From NCBI GenBank assembly GCA_013397795.1, contig VZTJ01000625.1, forward strand, positions 471,827 through 535,826: a DNA stretch of 64,000 nt, read 5' to 3'. The notes under the pieces were generated by a model, which was not told where the DNA came from, did no database searches, and saw nothing but the letters and a program-made list of their open reading frames with translations. This DNA comes from Orthonyx spaldingii. Lineage: Eukaryota; Chordata; Aves; Passeriformes; Orthonychidae. Shown piece after piece: positions 45,591 through 57,280 of the stretch. The position numbers and the translations under genes are program-made. Positions within the stretch are counted from its first letter, which is position 1. Every line of letters begins with the position of its first letter.

Positions 45591-46974
45591 GTTCCCCCTC
45601 AGCACCAGCCCCTGCTCTGCCAGCAGCTCCCTCATTCTCCCAGTGCTGCTCTCCCAGCCCCTTCCTGCCCCTTCCCACCCTCCCTGTTTGCTGCCGTTCC
45701 TGCCCGCAGGGTCCCGGGGCGCGGCTCCCTTCCCGTCACGCTGCCCGGCCTTGGCTGCCGTCCCTGTCCTGTCCTGTCCCTGTCCTGCTCCATCTGTCCG
45801 GCCCCATCTGTTCCCCTGCCGGATCCTCGGGCAGACACAGGCTGTCCTTTTATCTCTGCGGTGAGCAGCGGGAGCTGCAGCGTGGCCTGGCCGAGCAGGG
45901 CTGACCGACACCTGAATGAGGAAATTCATAAATGCACCATTATTTTATATCATTTATATCATTTATAGGGATCTTTGAGTTCCTTCATTGAACTCGCACC
46001 AATGGGGGCCTGCCCTTCGCCTCTCGTGAGAAAGAAGAGAAGCCTGGAATTTGTACAAGACTTGGCCTCCCCAAATCCTCCCCAGGGGTAACGAGTGACT
46101 GCCTCAGTTTTAACCATCTGATCCTCCTGAAATTACGAAAGTTATAATTATAAACCTCCAAAGTAAGAGTAATAATGTGCAACTGGAGCTCATTTTCAGA
46201 CTTGGCTGAGAAAAGGCTGTAACCAGACTGAGCAATTTTAATTTAGGTAAATTAAGAGTTTAAATATAGCCCGGTAACTAAAATCCCACGAATCACAAAC
46301 CATCGCCCCGTGCTAACTGCATGAGCATCCTCTTATTATTTCTTGGTTTCTGACCAGTCAGAAAATCCTCAGCCCAGTATTAGTCATGCCCTGGGTGTCT
46401 GGGAACTTGTAATGCCTTACATTGTGTTTCTTTCTGACTTCAAGGAAAGGTTTTTTATTGCTTTACTATTAAAGTACAGTACAGGGCTATTTTGGGACAG
46501 GAACCTTTAAAATTAACTGAGTTTTTATACTTTGTAAAAATGAGACCTACCTGAGGAGCTATTTCAATGCTCATTCTTCAGTTTAATACTGAGTACCTGA
46601 AGCAGTAGAAGATGTTGCTCTTAATCATATTAATGAACTTGATTATTTTAGGAATCCAGGCTGCCAAGCAGGTTATCTATTTCAGTCTGTAACTGCATCA
46701 TAAATTAACGGAGCAATTAAAAGCAAACGTGGAGCAAATAACAAATGTGTGAAGGGTTTGACAGGGGGGTGGTTGGGCAGGGGGGGAATGGTGTGGAAGC
46801 AGCAGAGTCCCAGCAATGTGATTTAGAGTGGTCCCATTTGGTCACTCCCAGTGCAGCAAAGACGGAAATGGGATTTCCTTGCACAGAAGTTAGAATTGTG
46901 TTATCTGTCGATGTTTTCTACAGGGATTGTTTATTTTATTCTCTCTTGGAGGAGTAATGAGTTTATACTGAAAG
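45591..46974. other. Intergenic, GC-rich then an AT-rich island
   Basis: GC-rich to about 45905, then an AT-rich repeat-free block (about 45930-46740), described in the findings as a candidate conserved element. Confidence 0.6.
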
Positions 46975-47218
46975 AGGGCAGGTTTAGATGGGATCTTGGG
47001 AAGAAATTGTTTCCTATGAGGGTGGGGAGGGGCTGGGCTGGAATTCCCAGAGCAGCTGTGGCTGCCCCTGGATCCCTGGCAGTGTCCAAGGCCAGACTGG
47101 ACACTGGGGCTTGGAGCAGCCTGGGACAGTGGGAGGTGTCCCTGCCATGGCAGGGGTGGCACTGGAGGGGCTCTGAGGTCCCTTCCCACCCAAACCATTC
47201 CAGGATTCTGCATTTCTA
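46975..47218 (+). mobile_element. CR1 LINE 3' fragment
   Basis: Plus tail: ggcaggtttagatgggatct, gcagctgtggctgcccctgg and ccattccaggattctgcatt. Confidence 0.9.
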
Positions 47219-47544
47219 CAATTTATATCCCGGAAATATTTCTCATTCTGGATAAGGATTAACTCCAGAGAAATCCAATAACAAAAAGCAATACTTATGT
47301 CTTGTGGCTGTAAAAGTCGCAGCCACAAACCAAGTCCTGAGCACTGTCCGAGGGGAGGAAGGAGGGTTTGTTACTCAGAGTTCACCACCAAAGACTGGGA
47401 CAAGGTTGGGATGGGAATGGTCACCTCTCGGGGGGCTTTGGCTGTTTGAAAGTCCTGGGAAGTTTTGCTTCACCACCAACCTATTGCAAATATCTTCCTC
47501 TGCAATTCCCTCTGTGGGAGCTGCTGTGAGCTCCTCCTGATTAT

Positions 47545-47795
47545 TGCATCAGGGAATGGGTTGGGTGGGAAGGGATCTCAAAGCCCATCCAGTGCCACCC
47601 CTGCCATGGCAGGGACACCTCCCACTGTCCCAGGGGTCTCCAAGCCCCAGTGTCCAGCCTGGCCTTGGGCACTGCCAGGGATCCAGGGGCAGCCACAGCT
47701 GCTCTGGGCACCCTGTGCCAGGGCCTCCCCTCCCTCCCAGCCAGGAATTCCTTCCCAATATCCCACCTGACCGTGCCCTCTGGCAGCTCACCCTC
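47545..47795 (-). mobile_element. CR1 LINE 3' fragment
   Basis: Reversed tail: aaagcccatccagtgccacc, ctgctctgggcaccctgtgc and ggaattccttcccaatatcc. It is inverted relative to 46975-47218. Confidence 0.9.
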
Positions 47796-50029
47796 ACACA
47801 TTCCACCCCCAGCTCCTCTTTGCAGAGGTCCCCTGGGCATTGCAGACTTCAGGTTCTCCTGGAGGACAGAGCCCAGAGCAAGGACTGGGAGCCTGAGCTG
47901 TGCCTTTCCTGCCCTGAAGGCAGCACCCATCAGGATCCCTCAGGTGACATTTCTGTGACAGTGCCACTAACTCCCCAATGTCTCAAGAAGAGAGAAAATC
48001 ATCCTTGTCCATGGCAGCAGTTCCCAGTTCTGATGAAGGAAATTCCTGCTGGGCAGTGGGAAATGTTTGCCACGGCCGGTGTCCTCCTCACATCCCCAGC
48101 TCTCTGTGGAGCTTTGCCTAAGCCCAGAGCCAGCCAGGGTGGGGGGAATGATCTCCAGTCCTCATACAATCAATATTCTAAATCAATCGTGCCCATTTCA
48201 TGCCTCAGATGGATCCCAGAGGGTTTTGATCCCGGGCTCTGCGCTGCCTGGGAAGAGCTTGGTTACTCACCCGTGCCACCGAGAGCCAGCGGTGATCAAC
48301 ATTCCAAACACTCCTGCTGGGCTGCCAACCTCGAGCTGAAGGGTGAGAAATGCAAGATGAGAGCAAAGGAAACGCGAGATGATTGATAAAAATATAATTC
48401 CGCTGATAATTCCATCTGTCAGACTAATAACTCACTCGTAATGTTTTTTTAATAATAATAACTCCTGCTTACATAACAGCTCCTATATGTGGCTTTTTAA
48501 GTAGTTTGTAAGTATTAATTAAAGCCCAAAACAGCCATGTGAGGCAGATGGGAATTCACATCGCATCTCCCTGTCATCACTCCCGCATTCCACAGGCAGG
48601 GAAGTTGGCAGGGCTGGCTCCAGGCTTTGCAGCGCTGCAGGCGAAATCCAGATCGCTGCGAACAGAGCAGTTCCTGTGCTCCGTGTGCAGGGCCCGGCGT
48701 GGAGCAGGGTGGGATGAGCAGGAGGGAGGGTTTGGGACACCTCCTGCCAGCACTGCTCCCTGCAGAGCTCAGGAATCAGATCCAGCAGTGCCGGGGCCAG
48801 GCTCGGCCGTGTGGATACCCTGGGCACAGCTCTGCTCGCTGCTGGGATGGGCAGAACTGGCCCCATCCTGCTGCCTCATCGTTGTTATCATCATTGTTAT
48901 CGTTATTTTTATCTTGGATGCTGTTATTTGGGTCCTGGCCATGGTCTAAGAGAGAAAAGCCTCCCCTTGGGCTGCAGGGTACAGAAACACAACTCCAATC
49001 ACTGGGCCCCAGCTGAGGCCGAACAGGCACACAAGTGTCCCACTGTCCCTGCCAGCACATGGCTGTCCCAGCTGGAAGGCTCCGAGCTCCCAGAGGGGCA
49101 GTGGAGCTCAGGCAGTGCAGCCTCAGGAGTACCCACAGCCCTGAACTGGCTGCTTCTCTTTGCTGGCTCCTTTTACCCCACCTGAGCAGATCAGGCACGA
49201 GTGGGACACAGACACAGAGCCCGTTTGCATCAGCACAGAACTTCATCTCCTGATCGAAAATCAAGTTTGTAATTGCCCTGTGCAGATGCTGTTGCTGAAC
49301 CAAATGCCCACAGTGAGTTCTTTCGGGTTTTAAGCTGCTTTTTTAGCTGCAAAGACAAAATGCAACCCCCCAGTGCAGCGCAGGGAGGGGTCACACACCC
49401 ACGGTGGCAGCTCCTGGTCTGCACCCCCAAAAGCCAGGCCCAGATTCCAGCTTTGTCCATCCCCTCCCACTGACCTATTCCCTGCTGAGTCACTTGGTCT
49501 GTGCTGCCTCAACCTTTCCCTGCTGTTCCCCTCTCTCTTCAGTATAGAAACCAATCTAAAATGGGGATAGATTTTAAAAGTTGATTTCATTCTCCCTCCT
49601 GCCTGTTCCAACTGCCAGGCTGGGACTTCACACAGCACTTGTCAGAGCTGTCACCAGGAACGTGTGATGGGGACGTGTCTGGGAGGTCACTCCGAGTGTG
49701 GGGGCTGAGGATCAACACCTGAGAGGTGTAAGACGTCCTTCCTCCTTCCCTGGGCTGCCTCAGGCATCCCCGAGCTCGGCTTCCTTGGAAACCAGGCTGA
49801 GGTGACTGTACATCCATCCCTCTGCTCATGATCCTGATTTTAAAGGAATCAAATAATAACTGAGAGCCTTGGGCAGCTTCAGCCACGGGGCCACGAAGAT
49901 GAGGAACAGTTCAGAGGGGAACTCACATGAGGGATGGCTGAGGGCACTTGGAATGTTCAGCAGGAGCAGAGGAGACCAAGGGCAGCCCTCACGGAGGGCA
50001 GCTCAGATCCCTGTGACAGGGACAGGACC
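47796..50029. other. Intergenic, with a possible ancient SINE-like block
   Basis: Unique sequence. 48385-48590 resembles an old tRNA-SINE/LINE2-type tail. A tca/tta-rich microsatellite-like stretch lies at about 48878-48915. No coding exon was recognised. Confidence 0.55.
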
Positions 50030-50290
50030 AGGGAAGGGCTGGAGCTGGGCCAGGGCAGGGTCAGGCTGGAGATCAGGAAAGGTTCTTCCCCCAGAGGGTG
50101 CTGGGCACTGCCCAGGCTCCCCAGGGAATGGTCCCGGCCCCGAGGCTGCCAGAGCTCCAGGGGGGTTTGGACACCACTCCAGGGATGCACAGGGTGGGGG
50201 TGTTGGGGGTCTGGGCAGGGACAGGGTTGGACTCCATGATCGCTGTGGGTCCCTCCCAACTGAGGATTTTCTGCGATTTTATAACCCAAA
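50030..50290 (+). mobile_element. CR1 LINE 3' fragment
   Basis: Plus tail: cttcccccagagggtgctgg, ggtttggacaccactccagg and ggttggactccatgatcgct. Confidence 0.88.
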
Positions 50291-51174
50291 TGTTGTGAAT
50301 GTCCCAAGCATGGAAGGATTTTTGTGGAGTCTCTTAATTAGAGCCCTAGGAGGTGTCAGGGGACCCAGTGAAGAGCTGCAGCTCTGCAGGACCTCAGACA
50401 TCCCCGGTGTCCCCAGCACTGCCCACCCTGTTCACTCCCACCTGCCCGGGCTGACATTCTCTCATCCCCCAGACAATTCTTCGTGGGAGAAGTTACCCTT
50501 CCCACCCCCTTCTCCTTCTCAGCTCCTGTGCCACTCCATTGCCCTTTTCCCCGTTTGGTTTCCATTGCCCTGACGTGCCCACGGCGTGCCAACCCGCCCT
50601 GTTGCTGTGTGACAGTGACGAAGGGGCCGGGCTCTGAGTCAGCGCTGCTGGCTCCGCACGGACCCTGCCCTGCGTCACTCCTGGACACAGCTGCACGCAG
50701 GAACTGCCTGAGCCCCCTCAGGTGCCTTTTCCAGTTGCCATTTTTGGCTACAGGATCGCCTGGAATGTGCATGTGGAAAATAAACTATGGTGGCCTGGGT
50801 GTTGTGGGTGTGTCGGAGTTTTCCGTAATTCCATCAGCAGGATTTCTGTGCCTTCCCGTCGCTGAAGGGAGATGCCCTTGGCTGAGCTCTTTGTCATCCA
50901 CCCTACCTGGGTTTCAGAAGCTCCTTTGAAAATCTGTGTGACCCGAATTTGGGGTTTTCTGCAGCAGAACAAAGCCCAGGTGGCTGTAAGAGCCTGGAGT
51001 CCCATTGCCTGGGAAAGAGAAGTGCCCTGCTTTTTGGGTCCTTTCCCTGCTGAAATGGAGCAGAGCCATAAAGGCCCCAATATCCATGGGATTGACCTCA
51101 GAGCAGGGCAATGATCAGGGAAGCTGCAGGCAAGGGCCTGCACAGTGCAGCCAGGTGGAAAGTGCCCTTGGGAG

Positions 51175-51490
51175 AATCCTGGAATTGTTTGGGTGGGAAG
51201 GACCTTAAAGCCCATCCAGTGCCACCCCTGCTATGGCAGGGACACCTCCCACTGTCCCAGGCTGCTCCAAGCCCCAGTGTCCAACCTGGCCTTGGGCACT
51301 GCCAGGGATCCAGGGGCAGCCACAGCTTCTCTGGGCACCCTGTGCCAGGGCCTGCCCACCCTCCCAGCCAGGAATTCCTTCCCAATATCCCATCCATCCC
51401 TGTCCTCTGGCAGTGGGAAGCCATTCCCTGGGTCCTGTCCCTCCAGCCCTTGGCCCCAGTCCCTCTCCAGCTCTCCTGGAGCCCCTTTAG
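51175..51490 (-). mobile_element. CR1 LINE 3' fragment
   Basis: Reversed tail: ggaaggaccttaaagcccat, ggccttgggcactgccaggg and ccctctccagctctcctgga. Confidence 0.9.
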
Positions 51491-51914
51491 GCTCTGCAAA
51501 GCCACAGTGCTGCTGGGACAGAAGGGAAGTGTTTCCAATGAAGTTGTTTCCTGGATGCAAAGCTGAATTGCTGTACCCAGCATGGGCAGTCTGCTGCTGG
51601 CTCCTCCTGCTCCAGCTGCTCATTAAGGCATCCTGGCTTTCCCCCTTTCCAACACTTCCTTTCAGCTGCTCGGAACTTTTGCCAAACTGAAATTGTTTGG
51701 ACAAGAATTTTCTGGGACAAATGTTTCTCTCCACCTGAGATTTTGTGTAAGGTATCAGATAAAACAGTTCTGTGGTTTTTCAGGAATGAGGGAAGGAGAA
51801 AAATAAATGTTGTTTTGCCAGATTAGAAAATGTTTTGGTGTACTCTAAAATGTGGAGATCCTATCCCAGGAAAATCCACCTGAACAGCTTTGAACAATCT
51901 ACCTTTTTCCCTTG

Positions 51915-52010
51915 TTCACCTGGTCCAGTGGAAGGGTCCCTGCCCATGGCAGGGGTTGGGATGAGATGGGCTTTAAGGTCCCTTCCAACCCAACCCATCT
52001 GTTGTTCCCC
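51915..52010 (+). mobile_element. CR1 LINE 3' fragment, short
   Basis: Plus tail: gggtccctgcccatggcagg, gatgggctttaaggtccctt and ccaacccaacccatctg. Confidence 0.8.
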
Positions 52011-52904
52011 AGTATTGGAAGTGTAATGACTCTGTGATAATGAAAAGCAAACACAGACGTTTTGGCAAAGAGCACAAAAGGGTTTGAACCTCTCTGGGGA
52101 GTTAAAGCCTCAGCTTTGCTCTTCCAGGGCAGAGTTATTCAGCACCAGCCAATTCCATGAGTCAGCTCCTCAGTGTCAGCTGGCTCCGGGGACTGGCTGG
52201 GCCCGTGGGTCAGTGGGAATGGGAATGCGTTCCCTGTGTGCCACAAACTTATCCACGACAAGGGGGAGGTGAAACCTGGCAGCGCTTGGCAAACATTCCA
52301 GGCTCAGCTCAGGTGAGAGCCTGACGTTTGCAAAGCAGCTCAGCGTTTGTGGAGCACACAGAGAAACATCCAAAGTACCCCTCACCTTATTCCCGAGTGC
52401 AGGAGGGGTTGGGAACACCACCTCTGGTGTGACACCCTCACAGCCCTGCACCACGGGAGAGTCACAGCAGTGCCAGCGAAAGGTGACCTCATTTCCTCTC
52501 CTGGAAAGCAGCAGCGTGTCCTCCTTGGGAATCTTGGAGCTTCCAGTGCTCCCTGGGCTTTACAGCTTTTACTATCCGTGTTTGAAGTCTAAAAAAGGGG
52601 GGGAAAAAGAAGAAAATGCCATGTGGAGGTTAAAATAGGAAATATTTAAATGTTCTGTACCAAAACTGGTTGTTTCAGAGCTAAGAGTAAATAGTCATGA
52701 GCGTATTCAGACCCTGAGGACACAGGGATTATGCCTTGGACAAATCAGGAAATTCAGGAAATGGGTATTTCCTGAGAAATCAGCTTTGTTTCTTCCACTG
52801 GGAAAAGACGAAAGGAGAGTTTCCACCAGGCAATCATTGGAGAAACAAAACCGTGCACAGCATCGAATGTCAGTCTGTGTGTGTGTGAAGTCAGAGGCAG
52901 GGCA

Positions 52905-53030
52905 GGATCATCCCGGGGTGCTCCGGGTTGGAATGGACCTTGAAAATCCTCCAGTTCCATCCAGCTCCAACCAAGTCCCCCATTCCCATTGGGTGGGGTA
53001 TTTTCACCTGACAGTCCCTTCTAAAACACT
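52905..53030 (-). mobile_element. CR1 LINE 3' fragment, degraded
   Basis: Reversed tail: gttggaatggaccttgaaaa and ccatccagctccaaccaagt. Confidence 0.6.
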
Positions 53031-53094
53031 CCTCAAACATGAATGGATTAAATCTCACAGTGTTTCTCTGCATCAGGGCATCAAAAACCTTCCT

Positions 53095-53262
53095 GGGTTT
53101 GGAATTCCCAGAGCAGCTGTGGCTGCCCCTGGATCCCTGCAGTGTCCAAGGCCAGGCTGGACACTGGGGCTTGGAGCAGCCTGGGGCAGTGGGAGGTGTT
53201 GGGGTGGCACTGGATGGGATTTAAGGTCTCTCCCACCCCAAGCATTCCAGGATTCCCTCACA
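53095..53262 (+). mobile_element. CR1 LINE 3' fragment
   Basis: Plus tail: ggaattcccagagcagctgt, gcttggagcagcctggggca and gcattccaggattccctcac. Confidence 0.88.
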
Positions 53263-54769
53263 GACCTGTCTCATGGAGGTGTCTCCGGAGCCTCAGCGGG
53301 GCTGGATAATCCAGGACTCTGGCTACTCACATGGATTCCCTCTCCCGGGTGCCCAGGGCACGGAGTGAGGGTGTTGAACCAGGTCCTTCCTCTCGGGAAG
53401 CCAAGGCACGGTCCAGGCACAGATAATTCCCTTTAATCAGCACAGCCCGAGGGAGGGAGCGGGTCCTGCCCTGCGGGAGAGGGGGGATCCCACAAACCCT
53501 GGGCAATCCAACATTTGACCGGCAGCTGAAATGCCCTGCAGGAAAGGCTGCTGATCCCAGGTGGCAATTCCCAGAGCTCGAATGTGTAACTGAGCTGGCT
53601 GGAGGTGTCCTTTGTCCTTGTCGGGATCCCGATTTCCCCCAGCAGCTCCGTCCCAGAGCCCTTCCCGGTGCTCAGGGATAAAGAGGAGCAGAGGGATGGG
53701 GCAGTGCCTGGCCGGGATTCCCTGGAGAAGGAGCTGGGATGGAGCCAGGGCGTGGGAGAGGCACAGCCCAGCACTTGTAGAGGATTTCCCAGGTAAAATA
53801 TAGCCCCTGCTTGGCACAGAGGGAATGCCTAACCCAGATTCTGGGAATCACAACAGCCAGGGCTGAGTGCGAGCACTGCTCTGAGACCTGAAAGCAGAAA
53901 GCATTTTATAAAAACAGGAAATAAAATTCTTTTCTTTACAAACAGATCTAACAATCCGGGGAGTCACCTTTGTGTTACCTGAACACTTTGGGTCCACAGC
54001 TCTGAGTGAATCCCCATTTCTGGGTGTTTTTCCTGTCTGTAAGGGAAGGAAATGTTTGTTTTTCACAGAGAATCATGGATTTGGTGACTGTTCCTGGGCG
54101 GAGGTTTAAAGGGCCAGCACTGAACGAGGTGATCAAGCCTTAGAAGTGTCTCCCCTCAGGAACATCGGTTTTTATTTTTATTTATCTATTGCCCCAGAAT
54201 TCCTTGAAGCAGACTCAGCTCCTTCTCCTGTTTATTTTTAGTTGTGAACTGGAGCAGGGAAGGAGGACTCAGTGTGAGCTGAGCCTGCATCTGTCATCCC
54301 TGGCTGTCACATCCCCACAAGACGCCGGGTCCGTCCCCTGCCTCGCACCCAGCGGTGACATCCCCCTTCCCTCGGGAGAACAGCGGCAAGAGAGAGCTCA
54401 GAGAAGGAGTTTCACAGCATCAACAGGCTCCAGCACTGTTAAATCAGCACCGGGTCCTCTCGCCAGGGGTTTCTATGGAGACACTGCACTGTCCTGGCAG
54501 GCACTTTGAGCTTCGTGCTGATTCTGTTTGTCTGTGTTTGTCACAGGGCAGAGGGGCCAGGCCATGCTCTGTCCGTGTGGGGTAACCCAGGATTCCCACT
54601 GGATCTGCCAGCAGAGCTCCAGGCACAGAGCAAGGAGACAACGGCGCTGCTTCCTTCTGGGTCCTGTGGGATTGAAGCGGCGCTTGTAGCTCCGGGTCTG
54701 CAGAGAGGAGAGTCCTGAGGGCACCTGGGGGCAAACCTGGCCCTGTGCCATGCTCTGCTGGCAGCTGGG

Positions 54770-55205
54770 AAGGGTTTGGAGCCCCAGGAGTGGCTGAGGG
54801 AGCTGGGAAGGGGCTGAAGAGTTCCTGAGGGAGCTGGAAAGGGGCTCAGCCTGGAGCAAAGGAGGCTCAGGGGGCCCTTGTGGCTCTGCACAAGTCCCTG
54901 ACAGGAGGGGGCAGCCGGGGGGGTCGGGCTCTGCTCCCAGGGCACAGGGACAGGAGGAGAGGGAACGGCCTCAGGCTGGGCCAGGGCAGGGGCAGGGTGG
55001 AAATTGGGGAGAATTCCTCACGGAAAGGGTGGTCGGGAACTGGAGCTGCCCAGGGCAGTGCTGGAGTTGCCATCCCTGAGGGATTTCAAAGCCCTGCGGA
55101 TGTGGCACTTGGGGACAGGGGCAGTGGTGGCCCTGGCAGTGCCGGCCATGGTTGGGCTCGATGGGCTCAGAGGGATTTTCTCACCAAACAGTTCCATGGT
55201 TCTGT
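54770..55205 (+). mobile_element. CR1 LINE 3' fragment, long
   Basis: Plus-oriented: ggaggctcagggggcccttg, ctctgcacaagtccctgaca, aaagggtggtcgggaactgg, then tail ggctcagagggattttctca. It forms an inverted pair with 56185-56650. Confidence 0.88.
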
Positions 55206-56184
55206 GCCCCAAAGTCCAGAGGGTGCCTAGGGTGTGACCACAGCAGGAGGTGCTGGAGCAGCCCAGGGGCGTCTCCTTCCTCCAGCACCGCAGGGATGGG
55301 ATCCTGTCCTGGACCAGGGTCCATCACTCTGAGTCCATCTGAGCACAGATCCAGCCACATTCTTCATCCCGTGGTGCTTTGGGGTAGAAAATGCCCTCTG
55401 GCATTTCCATTTTAGGGTGACACTTCCCCTCTCCCCCAAGCTTGGGCAGCCCATCTGAGTGAGAGGGGAAGTTCTGCTCCTCTCGTGGCTGAACTACAGA
55501 ACAGATAAATTTGTGTTCGTTTACATCCCATGCTATCACTAATAACTTCCCTAATTACATACCCAGACACCAGAGCAGCTCCTTTGAAGAGTTCCATGGA
55601 TGTTCCTGCACTCCCAACCTTTGGCATGGATATCATTGAGTTTTATTAACGTAATTAATACTGAAAAAAAGAAGTGCTCTCCTTTCACTCCTGGATTTTG
55701 GAGTCGAGTCAGGACCACAATACTGCAGCCACAAGCAAATAAATCAGGGTTGGCTGGCTGGACTTGCCTTCTTTAGCAGCCTTTACATTTGGAGGAGGAA
55801 TTGATGGCACAGAGAGCTGACTTCGAGCCTGATGGGTTTATTGCACAGAGAGCAGAGTTAATAAATCCTCCTGCTGCTCTGATTAACGATTCTGGAGAGT
55901 GTCTCTCCACATTCTTGGAAGCTTTCCTGAAAAGGAGCAATGAGCTGGTCAAGGAAGCAAATAACTCTCACAAATGAAAAGCTGTTGGATAAATTCATCT
56001 CCAAGAGGGCTGGGCCAGGTGTGTGTTCCCTGCTCGTGACCAGAGGGAAAGGGAGCTGCAGGGGGGTCGTGGGCACGATGGGAAGTGGTGCTTGGAAGAG
56101 ATCCATGGGCTGCAGGGAGCATGGAATGAACTCCAACCTCGGCAGCATCCCGGGCCAGCTCACGGAGTGTACAAACACAGAATC
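55206..56184. other. Intergenic spacer between inverted CR1 copies
   Basis: AT-rich, repeat-free unique sequence from about 55330 to 56010. No paired splice sites were seen. Confidence 0.6.
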
Positions 56185-56650
56185 CTGAATTGTTTAGGTT
56201 GGAAAAGCCCTTCCACATCCACCAAGTCCAGTTTTTCTCCCAGCACTGCCAGGACCAGCACTGCCCCTTGTCCCCAAGTGCAACTTCCAGAGGCTCTGAA
56301 ATCCCTCCCAGGATGGAGACTCCACCCCTGCCCTGGGCAGTTCCAGTTCCCAACCACCCTTTCCATGAGGAAATTCCTCCTGATGTCCACCCTGCCCCTG
56401 CCCTGGCCCAGCCTGAGGCCGTTCCCTCTCCTCCTGTCCCTGTGCCCTGGGAGCAGAGCCCGACCCCCCCAGCTGCCCCCTCCTGTCAGGGACTTGTGCA
56501 GAGCCACAAGGGCCCCCTGAGCCTCCTTTGCTCCAGGCTGAGCCCCTTTCCCAGCTCCCTCAGGAATTCTCCAGCCCCTTCCCAGCTCCGTTCCCTGCCC
56601 TGGACACGCTCCAGCCCCTCAGGGTCTCTCTTGTCCCGGAGCTGCCCCAG
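56185..56650 (-). mobile_element. CR1 LINE 3' fragment, long
   Basis: Reverse-oriented member of the same subfamily as 54770-55205: ccctgcccctgccctggccc, tcagggacttgtgcagagcc, caagggccccctgagcctcc. It may extend to the LTR at 56811. Confidence 0.88.
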
Positions 56651-56810
56651 CACAGGGGGTGTCACTGCCCTGGCCCTGCTGCCACCCAGAGCTGGCACAG
56701 CCCCGTTCCATCGGCCTCCTGCTCCCCTGGGCTCTGTCCAGCCGCTGTCACAGCACCCCCAGGCCTCTCCCAGCCCCTCTGCCCCAGCCCCGAGTGCTGT
56801 GCGGGGATGC

Positions 56811-57280
56811 TGTGACCACCCTGCAGGACTGGCGGATGCCCAGACTGACAAGGACCATCAGCAGAACATCAGCGGCCATCAGCAAACACCAACGCCAGAA
56901 CTCCGGACGCTGCCCCCTGGAATGGTTGGCGACACCTGGTCCAGACCAGGCTGATAAGGAAATCAAGGAGCCAGGACCTAATTAACACCAGAGGCAAAGA
57001 AACCAGGCTCCAATAGAAAACCAAATACTAAGAAATACGGAACTTAGAACCAATGAACGTGAAACCAATGTAGCTCTCTGGGGTTCTGACTGTATAACGT
57101 TTGGGGGAAAATCCTGTAAAAGCCACGTGTGATGGAATGATTTTCCCTGCACACCCCGGTTATGCGTGGAGGAAATTATTTCTATTGCACATGCTGGCCA
57201 GAAATAAAGTAATGCCTTGATTCTCTAACACTAGAAGTGTTATTGGAGGGTTTTTGTTTTTCCCGCGGTTTTCGGTGACA
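56811..57280 (+). mobile_element. Solo LTR of an endogenous retrovirus
   Basis: About 470 bp starting TGTGACC and ending GGTGACA. It has U3-R organisation on the plus strand: three CCAAT boxes (57010-57014, 57050-57054, 57065-57069), TATAA (57093-57097) and the polyadenylation signal AATAAA (57203-57208). The 3' end reads TTTTTCCCGCGGTTTTCGGTGACA in part. No primer-binding site or gag/pol-like frame follows, so it is a solo LTR. A clear target-site duplication was not found, so the ends may be off by a few bases. It abuts a minus-oriented CR1. Confidence 0.7.
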
